Origin: Algorimicrobium sp002414705
Lineage (GTDB): Bacteria > Bacteroidota > Bacteroidia > Flavobacteriales > Flavobacteriaceae
Length of the DNA stretch: 64,000 nt
Assembly: GCA_963972425.1 (NCBI GenBank)
Contig: CAXAUF010000001.1
Location: 1 to 64,000 of the forward strand
Direction: 5' to 3'
In this document: positions 53,228 to 61,783 of the stretch, piece by piece
Numbering within the stretch: position 1 is the stretch's first letter
How the letters are laid out: the number at the start of each line of letters is the position of its first letter
Notes under the pieces: generated by a model
Database searches by the model: none
Seen by the model: only the letters and a program-made list of their open reading frames with translations
Told to the model about the DNA's origin: nothing
Program-made: the position numbers and the translations under genes

Positions 53228-53983
53228 TTACAAATCTTTTTTAACTATAGTTGAAGACGCTTGAGCAGTTGGAAACACTAATAAATCCGCTATATTTACA
53301 TGAGCCGGTCTGCTAATAGCGAAATATATAATATCAGCAATATCTTCAGGTTGTAGTGCTTTAAAACCTTTGTAAACATTATCTGCTTGTTTTCCGCCTT
53401 TAAAACGAACTTGTGAAAATTCGGTTTCTACTAAACCAGGATTTATGGCACACACTTTAATGCCATACGGATTTAAATCCATGCGCATGCCTTCCGTAAT
53501 GGCTAAAACAGCATGTTTACTAGCGCAATAAATATTTCCTTTTGGGTACACTTCTTTCCCAGCCGATGATCCAATATTAATAATATGTCCAGATTCTCGC
53601 GCAATCATTTGTGGCATAATTAATTTACTTACATATAGCAACCCTTTTACATTAATATCCATCATAGCATCCCAATCGTCCACGTTTCCATCCTGAATGG
53701 TGTCCATACCATGCGCATTTCCTGCGTTATTTATTAATATATCTATTTGTTTAAATGCTTCTGGTAAACTTTCAAACGCAGTTTGTGCAGCTTCAAGATC
53801 GCGAACATCAAAGTTTAAGGTATGGACTTCGGTTTGTTTTTGAAGCGCACTTTTTATCGTGTCTAAACGTTCTTGACGTCTGCCACATAAAATTAAGTGA
53901 ATTCCATGTTTTGCAAATTCGTGAGCTGTGGCACGACCTATACCACTGGTTGCTCCTGTTATTAAGGCTATTTTTTTTGTCAT
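53228..53983 (-). CDS. SDR family NAD(P)-dependent oxidoreductase, YdfG-like
   Basis: The protein has 251 aa. The TGATSGIGRATA nucleotide loop (10-21), NNAGNAHGMD, the catalytic Ser in INIGSSAGKEVYP, and Y-x3-K in YCASKHAV (about 152-156) are present. The arrangement resembles YdfG, an NADP-dependent 3-hydroxy acid dehydrogenase. The substrate is uncertain. It lies between two same-strand genes with gaps of 32 and 45 nt. Confidence 0.9.
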   Translation of the reverse strand: MTKKIALITGATSGIGRATAHEFAKHGIHLILCGRRQERLDTIKSALQKQTEVHTLNFDVRDLEAAQTAFESLPEAFKQIDILINNAGNAHGMDTIQDGNVDDWDAMMDINVKGLLYVSKLIMPQMIARESGHIINIGSSAGKEVYPKGNIYCASKHAVLAITEGMRMDLNPYGIKVCAINPGLVETEFSQVRFKGGKQADNVYKGFKALQPEDIADIIYFAISRPAHVNIADLLVFPTAQASSTIVKKDL

Positions 53984-54028
53984 TTTTAATAGGTTTTCTC
54001 TGTGTTTAATTGCGTTTTAATTTTATCA

Positions 54029-54892
54029 TCATGGCACTTTATGTCCTTGTGAAGCTACTAAAATTAAAAACCAATCTTCTGTTTCTAAATCTATTTTTGT
54101 TGCTTGTTGTGCGGCTGTCATGCGTTCCATATTGGTTGTACCAATTACAGGGATTATACCACTTGGATGTTTTAAAATCCATGCTAAAAGTAACTGATCT
54201 GCCGTTGCTTGATATTTTTCAGAAAGGATTTCTAGCTGGTTTTTTATACGAAGTGACTGCGCTGTTTCTTCTTTAAAAACACTGCCTAAAGGTGACCATG
54301 CCATAGGTTTTATGTTGTTTACCATCATATAATCTAGTGTGCCATCATGTATAGCGTCATGTTTTGTTAAAGAAAATTCAATTTGATTTACATCAATTTG
54401 AACGTTTTTTGAAATCAAATCCATCTGACTAGCTGTAAAATTAGATACTCCAAAATGCTTAATTTTACCAGAATTTTTAAGTGTTATAATGGCTTCAGAA
54501 ATCTCGTCAGGTTGCATTAACGGACTTGGTCTATGCAAAAGTAACGTATCTAAATAATCCGTTTGAAGATTTTTAAGAGACGCTTCTACAGACCAAATTA
54601 TGTAATCTTTACTGTAGTTATAGTGTTTAACAACATTTTTACGGTTGGCACTCATATACTGAATACCGCATTTGGATATAAATTGAACATCTTCACGATA
54701 GATGCCCGAATCTTTAAACGCTTGTCCAAATTCAGTTTCTGTGGTATAGCCTCCATAAATGTCAGCATGATCAAACGTGGTTATGTTTTCAGAAACACCA
54801 TGTTTCAGTATTGCTATCATGTCATTTTTGAGCAGTGACTTTCCCCAAACACCCCAAGTCATGGTTCCTGCTATCAATTTTGAATAGGTCAT
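54029..54892 (-). CDS. Aldo/keto reductase, YdhF-like
   Basis: The protein has 287 aa. The catalytic tetrad region is visible: D and Y in FDHADIYGGYTTE (about 40-52), Lys in FISKCGIQ (about 72) and His in LLHRPSPLM (about 117). NADP-binding residues lie near VIGTTNMERM (about 252). The N-terminus (KLIAGTMTWGVWGK) fits the YdhF subgroup of AKRs. The substrate is unknown. It is divergent from the Bat cluster. Confidence 0.9.
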   Translation of the reverse strand: MTYSKLIAGTMTWGVWGKSLLKNDMIAILKHGVSENITTFDHADIYGGYTTETEFGQAFKDSGIYREDVQFISKCGIQYMSANRKNVVKHYNYSKDYIIWSVEASLKNLQTDYLDTLLLHRPSPLMQPDEISEAIITLKNSGKIKHFGVSNFTASQMDLISKNVQIDVNQIEFSLTKHDAIHDGTLDYMMVNNIKPMAWSPLGSVFKEETAQSLRIKNQLEILSEKYQATADQLLLAWILKHPSGIIPVIGTTNMERMTAAQQATKIDLETEDWFLILVASQGHKVP

Positions 54893-55102
54893 TTGTATCT
54901 TAAATTGTTAATTTATTAGTAATACTTTGCAATTTATATTTTAGATTCCGTCTTCTTTTTAAGAAACCGTTAAAATTTGAATTTTATTTAGAAAATTAAA
55001 GGTAATTTTTAACCAATTATTAACAGGCTAAAAGTAAAAATTTTAACAATTTAGCATTCTAAAATAAACCCACCAATTTAGGGTGTTTTAAATAAAAAAA
55101 GG

Positions 55103-56104
55103 ATGGAAGAAACGCGTACAATTGACATTGCGTCTATTAACGAGAAAATTGAAAAAGAAAGTGCTTTTATCGATTTACTCATGTTTGAAATGAACAAAGT
55201 TATTGTTGGACAAAAACACATGATGGAACGCTTACTAATTGGTTTATTAGGACAAGGCCATATTTTATTAGAAGGAGTACCTGGTTTAGCAAAAACATTA
55301 GCTATTAATACCTTATCTCAAGCCGTTCATGGCTCTTTTAGTCGAATCCAGTTTACACCAGATTTATTGCCTGCCGATGTGGTTGGTACATTAATCTATA
55401 ACATGAAAGAAAACGATTTCAAGATAAAAAAAGGACCAATCTTTGCAAATTTTGTGCTAGCAGATGAAATTAACCGTGCACCTGCCAAAGTACAGTCGGC
55501 TTTATTAGAAGCCATGCAGGAAAAACAAGTAACCATTGGTGATGAAACCTTTATTTTAGACAAACCATTTTTAGTAATGGCAACCATGAATCCTGTAGAG
55601 CAAGAAGGAACCTATCCGTTACCAGAAGCGCAAGTAGATAGGTTTATGCTGAAAGCTGTTATTGATTATCCAAAAATTGAAGACGAACAACTTATCATGC
55701 GTGCCAATCTAAAAGGTGCTTTTGATAAAGTTAATCCAGTTGTATCTGTAGACCAAATTATCCAAGCTCAAAAAGCTGTCCGTGAGGTTTACATGGATGA
55801 AAAAATTGAAAAATATATTCTTGATATTATTTTCGCAACGCGTTATCCTGAAAAATATAAGTTATCAGAATTAAAACCACTAATTTCTTTTGGAGCTTCA
55901 CCTCGTGGAAGTATTAACTTGGCAACAGCTGCAAAATGTTACGCATTTATTAAGCGTCGTGGTTATGTAATCCCTGAGGATGTTCGCGCTGTAATTTATG
56001 ATGTATTACGCCATAGAATTGGAATTACTTACGAAGCCGAAGCTGAAAACGTGACATCTGAAGATATTATTAGCAAAATTGTAAACGAGATTGAAGTACC
56101 TTAA
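55103..56104 (+). CDS. MoxR family AAA+ ATPase
   Basis: The protein has 333 aa. AAA_3 motifs: Walker A-like LLEGVPGLAKTLAINTL (about 58-74), Walker B FANFVLADEINRAPAKVQSALLEAMQE (about 114-140), sensor 1 LVMATMNPVEQEGTYPLPEAQVDRF, and a lid domain with ISFGASPRGSINLA. MoxR ATPases act as chaperones for VWA proteins, encoded just downstream. It opens the Bat cluster. An AAAAAAAGG stretch precedes the ATG. Confidence 0.95.
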   Translation: MEETRTIDIASINEKIEKESAFIDLLMFEMNKVIVGQKHMMERLLIGLLGQGHILLEGVPGLAKTLAINTLSQAVHGSFSRIQFTPDLLPADVVGTLIYNMKENDFKIKKGPIFANFVLADEINRAPAKVQSALLEAMQEKQVTIGDETFILDKPFLVMATMNPVEQEGTYPLPEAQVDRFMLKAVIDYPKIEDEQLIMRANLKGAFDKVNPVVSVDQIIQAQKAVREVYMDEKIEKYILDIIFATRYPEKYKLSELKPLISFGASPRGSINLATAAKCYAFIKRRGYVIPEDVRAVIYDVLRHRIGITYEAEAENVTSEDIISKIVNEIEVP

Positions 56105-56180
56105 ATAGTTCAAAGTTTCAGGTTCTAAATTCAAAGTTAACAGACTCTGAATTTTAAATATTAAATCTTGAATTCAAGGA

Positions 56181-57047
56181 ATGGATACAAAAGAATTACT
56201 AAAAAAAGTACGAAAAATAGAAATCAAGACACGAAAGTTGTCTGATCATATTTTTGGAGGTGAATACCATTCCACCTTCAAAGGTCGTGGTATGACTTTT
56301 AGTGAAGTCCGCCAATATCAATATGGAGACGATGTTCGAAATATAGACTGGAATGTAACAGCCAGAACCAACGAGCCACACATTAAAGTTTTTGAAGAAG
56401 AACGCGAACTAACCATGATGTTAATGGTGGATGTTTCGGGTTCTGAATTTTTTGGTACCGATTCCCAATTTAAAAATGAAATAGTTACTGAAATTGCTGC
56501 AACACTTGCTTTTTCGGCCACACAGAATAACGATAAAATAGGGTTAATTTTATTTTCAGATGCTATTGAGCTTTATATTCCGCCCAAAAAAGGACGCTCG
56601 CATGTTTTACGAATAATCCGAGAACTTATTGAGTTTAAACCACAAAGTCAGAAAACAGATATTGCTGAAGCCCTAAAATTTTTATCCAATGTGATGAAAC
56701 GAAAAGCCATTGTTTTTGTGCTCTCCGATTTTATGACAGATGACTATCGTCACAATTTAAAAATTGCTGCTGGACGTCATGATATTTCAGGTATTCGTGT
56801 GTATGACAGACATGAAGAAACAATGCCAAATTTAGGAATGGTACAAATGCAAGACCAAGAAACAGGTAAAAGTATGTTGGTAAATACGGCATCTAAAAGT
56901 ATCCGATTGGGTTACAGTAAGCATTATAATGACAGAGTCACTTATTTTAAAGAAAGTTTTTCCAAATCTGGTGCAGGTGCTATAGATTGTCGCGTGGATG
57001 AAAGCTATGTTAAAAAATTATTAGGCTATTTCAAACAAAGAGGCTAA
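56181..57047 (+). CDS. DUF58 domain protein (VWA-like)
   Basis: The protein has 288 aa. The DUF58 hallmark is GRGMTFSEVRQYQYGDDVRNIDWNVTARTNEPHIK (about 36-70). A VWA-like fold with a MIDAS-like MVDVSGSEFFG (about 90-100) follows. It is a soluble partner of MoxR in the Bat system. The 76-nt gap from moxR contains a degenerate TTCAAAGTT repeat and a 12-bp palindrome just before the ATG. Confidence 0.92.
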   Translation: MDTKELLKKVRKIEIKTRKLSDHIFGGEYHSTFKGRGMTFSEVRQYQYGDDVRNIDWNVTARTNEPHIKVFEEERELTMMLMVDVSGSEFFGTDSQFKNEIVTEIAATLAFSATQNNDKIGLILFSDAIELYIPPKKGRSHVLRIIRELIEFKPQSQKTDIAEALKFLSNVMKRKAIVFVLSDFMTDDYRHNLKIAAGRHDISGIRVYDRHEETMPNLGMVQMQDQETGKSMLVNTASKSIRLGYSKHYNDRVTYFKESFSKSGAGAIDCRVDESYVKKLLGYFKQRG

Positions 57048-57062
57048 TTGATATTATAATTT

Positions 57063-58727
57063 ATGAATCAACTTTTACACTATAAGAAACATATTATTTC
57101 CGTTTTTGGTTTACCATTAACGGTTGTGTTTTCTTGTATGTTATTTCTACATTCATCAGTTTCTCAAGCTCAAGTAAAATGGGCTACAGATGTTTCTGAA
57201 ATTAAAATAGGCGAGCAAATTACCTTTCAAATAGAAGTAGAAACAGACAGTACCGATTTGGTTGTTTTTCCAGAAGGTGCCACATTTTCACCTTTAGAAG
57301 TTATTGAATCCTACACTATAGATACTAGTAAAAATGCAGCAAAATTTAATCTGATAAAAAAATACGGATTAACCCAATTCGATTCTGGAGCCTATACTAT
57401 TCCTAGGCAAAAAATTATCATTAACGACAAAACACTTTTCACAGATTCGCTTAAAGTGATGGTGAATCCTGTAATTGTGGATACGCTTAAACAAGGTTTA
57501 TATGCTATAAAGCCTATCATTTCAGTTGAAAAAAGCAGCAGTAATTGGTGGAAAATTTTACTTATTGTTTTGTTGGCAATCGCGATAGTTTCAGCATTAT
57601 TATATTGGTTTATCTGGCGTAAAAAACCATTAACGGAAGAAGAAAAAATAGCCTTATTACCACCTTATGATCGTGCCAAATTAGCATTAAAACAGTTAGA
57701 TGAGCATCGCTATTTAGAAACAGATGCTTATAAAGAGTACTATTCAGAATTAACACTTGCTATTCGTCGTTATCTAGATGAAAAGGTTTACGATCACGCT
57801 TTAGAAAGCACCACAGACGAGCTTATTTCGCGGTTACGCTTATTGAAAGACGGCAATCAAATTGATTTAAGTCTGGAAACCATTAAAAATCTAGAGAGTA
57901 TTTTTAAGCGAGCCGATTTAGTGAAATTCGCCAAATCTGCTCCAGATAAAGAATTGGCCAAGTTTGATAGAAAAACAATTGATGAAGAAATAGATCACGT
58001 AAAAGAGGTGTTACCAGAACCAACTGAAGAAGAAAAACTACTAAACGAACAATATAAAGAAGCACAAGAACGCAAAAAGAAACGCCGAAAAATAATTATT
58101 TCAGCCTTTGTAGTTGTTGCGTTATTGGTGGTTACGTTTATATGTTTTGGCTTTAAATACGGTTTTACTTATGTAAAAGACACCTTACTAGGAAATAACA
58201 GTTTGGAATTATTGGAAGGTAATTGGGTGCGAAGTGATTATGGGTTTCCACCTATTAGTATTTCTACACCTGAAGTTTTAAAACGCATGCAAGCGGATTC
58301 TACACAAAGTGAAAACGCACAGGTAGATTATACCACATTTAATTACGGTAGTTTAGGTAACAACTTAAATATCACACTGAATACAGCTGTGTTAAAAAAT
58401 CAGAAACCTGAAGATTCTATCAATTTAGTGGCTGTTTCAGAAAAAGCCATCCAAGATTTGGAAAGTAAAGGCGTGACTAATATTATCGTAAAAAATGAAA
58501 AATTTGTAACACCTAATAATGCAGAAGGCTTAAAAACATTTGGTTACGCACAATTCCCAATTGGAAATTCAGATTCTTTTGTGGAAGGCGAATATATCTT
58601 GTTACATTTTACAACACAAAACATCATTCAGCAAATTATTATTATTTGGCAAAAAGATGATGAATATGCAGCCGAAATGGTGGAGCGCATTGAAAATTCT
58701 ATTGAACTAAAACCAACTGCAGAATGA
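57063..58727 (+). CDS. Bat-cluster two-TM protein with BatD-like N-domain
   Basis: The protein has 554 aa. It has a signal/anchor (about 12-36) and a BatD-like beta domain (38-160). TM1 is at 162-185, followed by a cytoplasmic helical region (190-340; LLPPYDRAKLALKQLDEHRYLETDAYKEYYSELTLAIRRYL). TM2 is at 343-365, with a periplasmic C-domain after it. The middle resembles the cytoplasmic part of Bacteroidota BatD/DUF4381-like proteins. The C-domain (GNWVRSDYGFPPISIS) is not recognised. The gene overlaps batA by 4 nt, so the two are coupled and probably in one complex. Confidence 0.75.
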   Translation: MNQLLHYKKHIISVFGLPLTVVFSCMLFLHSSVSQAQVKWATDVSEIKIGEQITFQIEVETDSTDLVVFPEGATFSPLEVIESYTIDTSKNAAKFNLIKKYGLTQFDSGAYTIPRQKIIINDKTLFTDSLKVMVNPVIVDTLKQGLYAIKPIISVEKSSSNWWKILLIVLLAIAIVSALLYWFIWRKKPLTEEEKIALLPPYDRAKLALKQLDEHRYLETDAYKEYYSELTLAIRRYLDEKVYDHALESTTDELISRLRLLKDGNQIDLSLETIKNLESIFKRADLVKFAKSAPDKELAKFDRKTIDEEIDHVKEVLPEPTEEEKLLNEQYKEAQERKKKRRKIIISAFVVVALLVVTFICFGFKYGFTYVKDTLLGNNSLELLEGNWVRSDYGFPPISISTPEVLKRMQADSTQSENAQVDYTTFNYGSLGNNLNITLNTAVLKNQKPEDSINLVAVSEKAIQDLESKGVTNIIVKNEKFVTPNNAEGLKTFGYAQFPIGNSDSFVEGEYILLHFTTQNIIQQIIIIWQKDDEYAAEMVERIENSIELKPTAE

Positions 58728-59731
58728 TGATGTTTGAAGGCGTAGATTTTTTAGATAAACAGTTTTTCTGGTTATTGTTATTGTTACCAATTGCCATAAT
58801 CTGGTATGTTTTAAAACATAACAAACAGACAGCCGAACTAAAAATATCCAGTATTAATGGTTTTAAAGTAACACCTTCTGTGTTGCCAAAATTCAGGCAT
58901 TTGTTATTTGTGCTGCGCTTGTTGGCATTAGCAGCTTTAATTACGGCTTTGGCAAGACCACGCTCTGTAGATGTCAGTACCAAAACGAAAACCACTCGTG
59001 GAATTGATATTGTTATGGCTATCGATGTTTCGGCAAGTATGTTGGCAAAGGATTTAAAACCAAATCGATTAGAGGCTTTAAAAGAAGTAGCTTCGGAGTT
59101 TATAGAAGGCAGACCAAACGATCGAATTGGTTTAGTAGAATATGCAGGAGAAAGTTACACAAAAACACCTATTACAAGTGATAAAACTATTGTATTACGT
59201 TCCTTAAAAAGTATAGAATACAACACTATAATAGAAGGCGGAACAGCTATTGGAATGGGATTGGCAACAGCCGTAAACCGGTTAAAAGATAGTAAAGCAA
59301 AAAGCAAAGTTATTATTCTATTAACAGATGGTGTTAATAATTCTGGATTTATAGATCCTAAAATAGCGAGTGAATTAGCCGTAGAATTCGGCATAAAAAC
59401 CTACACCATTGGTTTAGGTACAAATGGGATGGCATTATCACCAGTTTCTATGTTAAACGGAAATCTTCAATATGGAAATGTGCAAGTTGAAATTGATGAA
59501 GAATTGCTTAAAGAAATAGCAGCTGCTACAGGCGGAAAATATTTTCGTGCAACAAACAATGAAAAGTTGAGCGAAATTTATGATGAAATTAATAAGCTTG
59601 AAAAAACAGAAGTAGAAGAGTTTAAATTTTATAATTATCAAGAATTGTTTAGACCATTAGTGCTGTTAGCCGGTTTGTTGCTTTTGCTAGAGGTTCTTTT
59701 ACGTGTCACAATTTTTAGAAGCTTTGTATAA
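58724..59731 (+). CDS. batA: BatA, membrane VWA protein
   Basis: The protein has 335 aa. TM helices flank the protein (about 12-29, 55-75 and C-terminal 305-330). The VWA domain has an intact MIDAS DxSxS in VMAIDVSASMLAKD (about 92-105) and LLTDGVNNSG. Named by order and similarity to the Bacteroides aerotolerance operon. Several ATG codons are stacked at the start (58724, 58727, 58730); the overlap with the upstream stop makes any of them coupled. Confidence 0.9.
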   Translation: MMMFEGVDFLDKQFFWLLLLLPIAIIWYVLKHNKQTAELKISSINGFKVTPSVLPKFRHLLFVLRLLALAALITALARPRSVDVSTKTKTTRGIDIVMAIDVSASMLAKDLKPNRLEALKEVASEFIEGRPNDRIGLVEYAGESYTKTPITSDKTIVLRSLKSIEYNTIIEGGTAIGMGLATAVNRLKDSKAKSKVIILLTDGVNNSGFIDPKIASELAVEFGIKTYTIGLGTNGMALSPVSMLNGNLQYGNVQVEIDEELLKEIAAATGGKYFRATNNEKLSEIYDEINKLEKTEVEEFKFYNYQELFRPLVLLAGLLLLLEVLLRVTIFRSFV

Positions 59732-59767
59732 TTTATAAAAAGATTCCCATTTTAATGGGAAATAAAT

Positions 59768-60805
59768 ATGTATCAATTAGAAGAAAAAATATGGTTTTGG
59801 GTATTGGCAGTTATTCCGGTAATTATGCTCCTGTTTGTTGTGCTTCAATTTTGGAAAAAAAGAGCCCAAAAGAAATTTGCAAACAAACGTTTGCTAAAAC
59901 GTTTAAGTCCTAATCAATCTGGATTTAAAACAGCTTTAAAAGTTCTTGTTTTAAGTTTAGCCTTTGCATGTTTGGCCATAGCATTAGTAAATCCTAAAAT
60001 AGGAACAAAGCTAGAAACTGTTAAGCGTGAAGGTGTAGATATAGTCTTTGCTGTAGATGTTTCTAAAAGTATGCTAGCCGAAGATATAGCGCCAAATCGT
60101 TTAGAAAAGGCAAAACAATTGGTTACGCAAATCATTAATAATTTGGCTGGCGATCGTGTTGGTATTATAGCCTATGCAGGAAAAGCATTTCCGCAGTTGC
60201 CAATTACTACAGATTATGCTTCGGCTAAAATGTTTCTGCAAGGCATGAATACAGATATGTTATCATCCCAAGGAACGGCAATTAATGAAGCCATTGAATT
60301 ATCCAAAACCTATTATGATGATGAGCAGCAAACCAATCGCGTTTTAATAATTATTTCAGATGGGGAAGACCATACGGAAATGGCAGAAAACGTAGCAAGT
60401 GAAGCCAATGAAGAAGGCATCAGGATTTTTACAATTGGTGTTGGAGATGTAAAAGGTGGCCCAATTCCAATTAAAAGAAATGGCGTAGTTTTAAATTATA
60501 AGAAAGATAACACAGGTGAAACAGTTATAACAAAGCTAGACGAAAGCACCCTAATGCAAATTGCTGAAAAAGCAAATGGAACCTATATAAATGGAAGAAA
60601 TACCAATGAGGTTGTGGAAACCATTACCGATATTTTAAACGGCATGGATAAAAAAGAATACGAAGCAAAACAGTTTGCAGATTTTAAAGATCAGTTTCAA
60701 TGGTTTTTAGGATTGGCAATTTTCTTCTTATTTATTGATATTTTCTTGTTAGAACGTAAAACAGCTTGGCTTAAACGTCTAAACTTATTCAACGAAAACC
60801 TGTAA
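59768..60805 (+). CDS. batB: BatB, membrane VWA protein
   Basis: The protein has 345 aa. It has the same architecture as BatA: N-terminal TM helices (about 8-27 and 58-77), a VWA domain with VFAVDVSKSMLAEDIAPNRLEKAK (MIDAS intact), IISDGEDHTEMAE, and a C-terminal helix (about 310-332). BatA and BatB likely arose by duplication and form a pair. It is followed by batC after 72 nt. Confidence 0.92.
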   Translation: MYQLEEKIWFWVLAVIPVIMLLFVVLQFWKKRAQKKFANKRLLKRLSPNQSGFKTALKVLVLSLAFACLAIALVNPKIGTKLETVKREGVDIVFAVDVSKSMLAEDIAPNRLEKAKQLVTQIINNLAGDRVGIIAYAGKAFPQLPITTDYASAKMFLQGMNTDMLSSQGTAINEAIELSKTYYDDEQQTNRVLIIISDGEDHTEMAENVASEANEEGIRIFTIGVGDVKGGPIPIKRNGVVLNYKKDNTGETVITKLDESTLMQIAEKANGTYINGRNTNEVVETITDILNGMDKKEYEAKQFADFKDQFQWFLGLAIFFLFIDIFLLERKTAWLKRLNLFNENL

Positions 60806-60877
60806 AATTTTCAAATTGAATTTTATAAAATATTTAACGGATTAAAATCCAGTAGTTTTATACTTTTAAAGGCACCA

Positions 60878-61723
60878 ATGAAAAACCTATTAATTTACAT
60901 ATTCGCCCTAGTTACGGTATCTGTCTTCTCGCAAGAAGAAGATATGGATGCGTTATTAAAAGCTACAAAAAACGCTAACGATCTTGTTTTTGAAGCAAAT
61001 ACCCTTTTAGAGAAAGACGATTTTATTTCCGCAGAAATGGCATATCGCGAAGCTATATCAGAAGCGCCAACTGAAACGGTTGGAGGTTATAATTTAGGAA
61101 CCTCACAAATTATAGAAGGTAATTTGGAAGAAGCCTTGTATCAATTGCAAAAATCTGCTAAAGCAGCGAGATCAAAATCCGAAAAACATCAAGCATTTCA
61201 TAATATTGGAAATATATTGATGCAGAATAAAAAATGCAAAGAAGCGGTTGAAGCCTACAAAAATGCGTTGCGTAATAATCCAACGGACGACGAATCGCGC
61301 TATAATTTGGCATTAGCAAAAGACTGTGCCAAACAGCAAGAAGATCAAAATCAAGACGATAATCAGGATCAAGATAATCAGGACGAAAATAAAGATAAAG
61401 ACCAAGATAAAGATCAGGATAAGGAAGGCGACAAAGACGACCAAAAGGACAAAGGCGATCAAGATAAACAGGAAGGCGACGATAAAAAAGATGAAGACGG
61501 CAAGCCTCAAGATGACAAAGAAGATAAAGGCAAAGAAAATCAGGATCCAGGAAAAGATAAGGAGGAAAAACAACAGCCACCACAACCACAGCCTGGACAA
61601 ATGTCGCCACAGCAAATGAAAAACCTGTTAGAAGCTATGAATAATAATGAAGCTAAAGTTCAGGAAAAAATGAATGCTGAAAAACAAAAAGGTGTTAAAG
61701 TCCAAACAGAAAAAGATTGGTAA
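60878..61723 (+). CDS. batC: BatC, TPR protein with charged low-complexity linker
   Basis: The protein has 281 aa. A signal peptide (1-19) and TPR repeats (about 33-147, NTLLEKDDFISAEMAYREAI) are followed by a D/K/Q/E-rich low-complexity stretch (152-240). The C-terminal motif MSPQQMKNLLEAMNNNEAKVQ (241-261) is the usual end of BatC. It is periplasmic and probably scaffolds BatA/B/D. The charged stretch creates long spurious ORFs in other frames. Confidence 0.9.
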   Translation: MKNLLIYIFALVTVSVFSQEEDMDALLKATKNANDLVFEANTLLEKDDFISAEMAYREAISEAPTETVGGYNLGTSQIIEGNLEEALYQLQKSAKAARSKSEKHQAFHNIGNILMQNKKCKEAVEAYKNALRNNPTDDESRYNLALAKDCAKQQEDQNQDDNQDQDNQDENKDKDQDKDQDKEGDKDDQKDKGDQDKQEGDDKKDEDGKPQDDKEDKGKENQDPGKDKEEKQQPPQPQPGQMSPQQMKNLLEAMNNNEAKVQEKMNAEKQKGVKVQTEKDW

Positions 61724-61783
61724 TACCCTTTTAAACAGTAAGAGGTAAAACGAAGAGATATTAGAAGCGGATAGAACGACATC

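Noticed and set aside
61158..61619. Long ORFs antisense to and overlapping batC, hydrophobic or Lys/Arg-rich
   Set aside because: They arise from the D/K/Q-rich low-complexity codons of batC (residues 152-240) read in other frames. Their composition is monotonous and they have no start context or homology.
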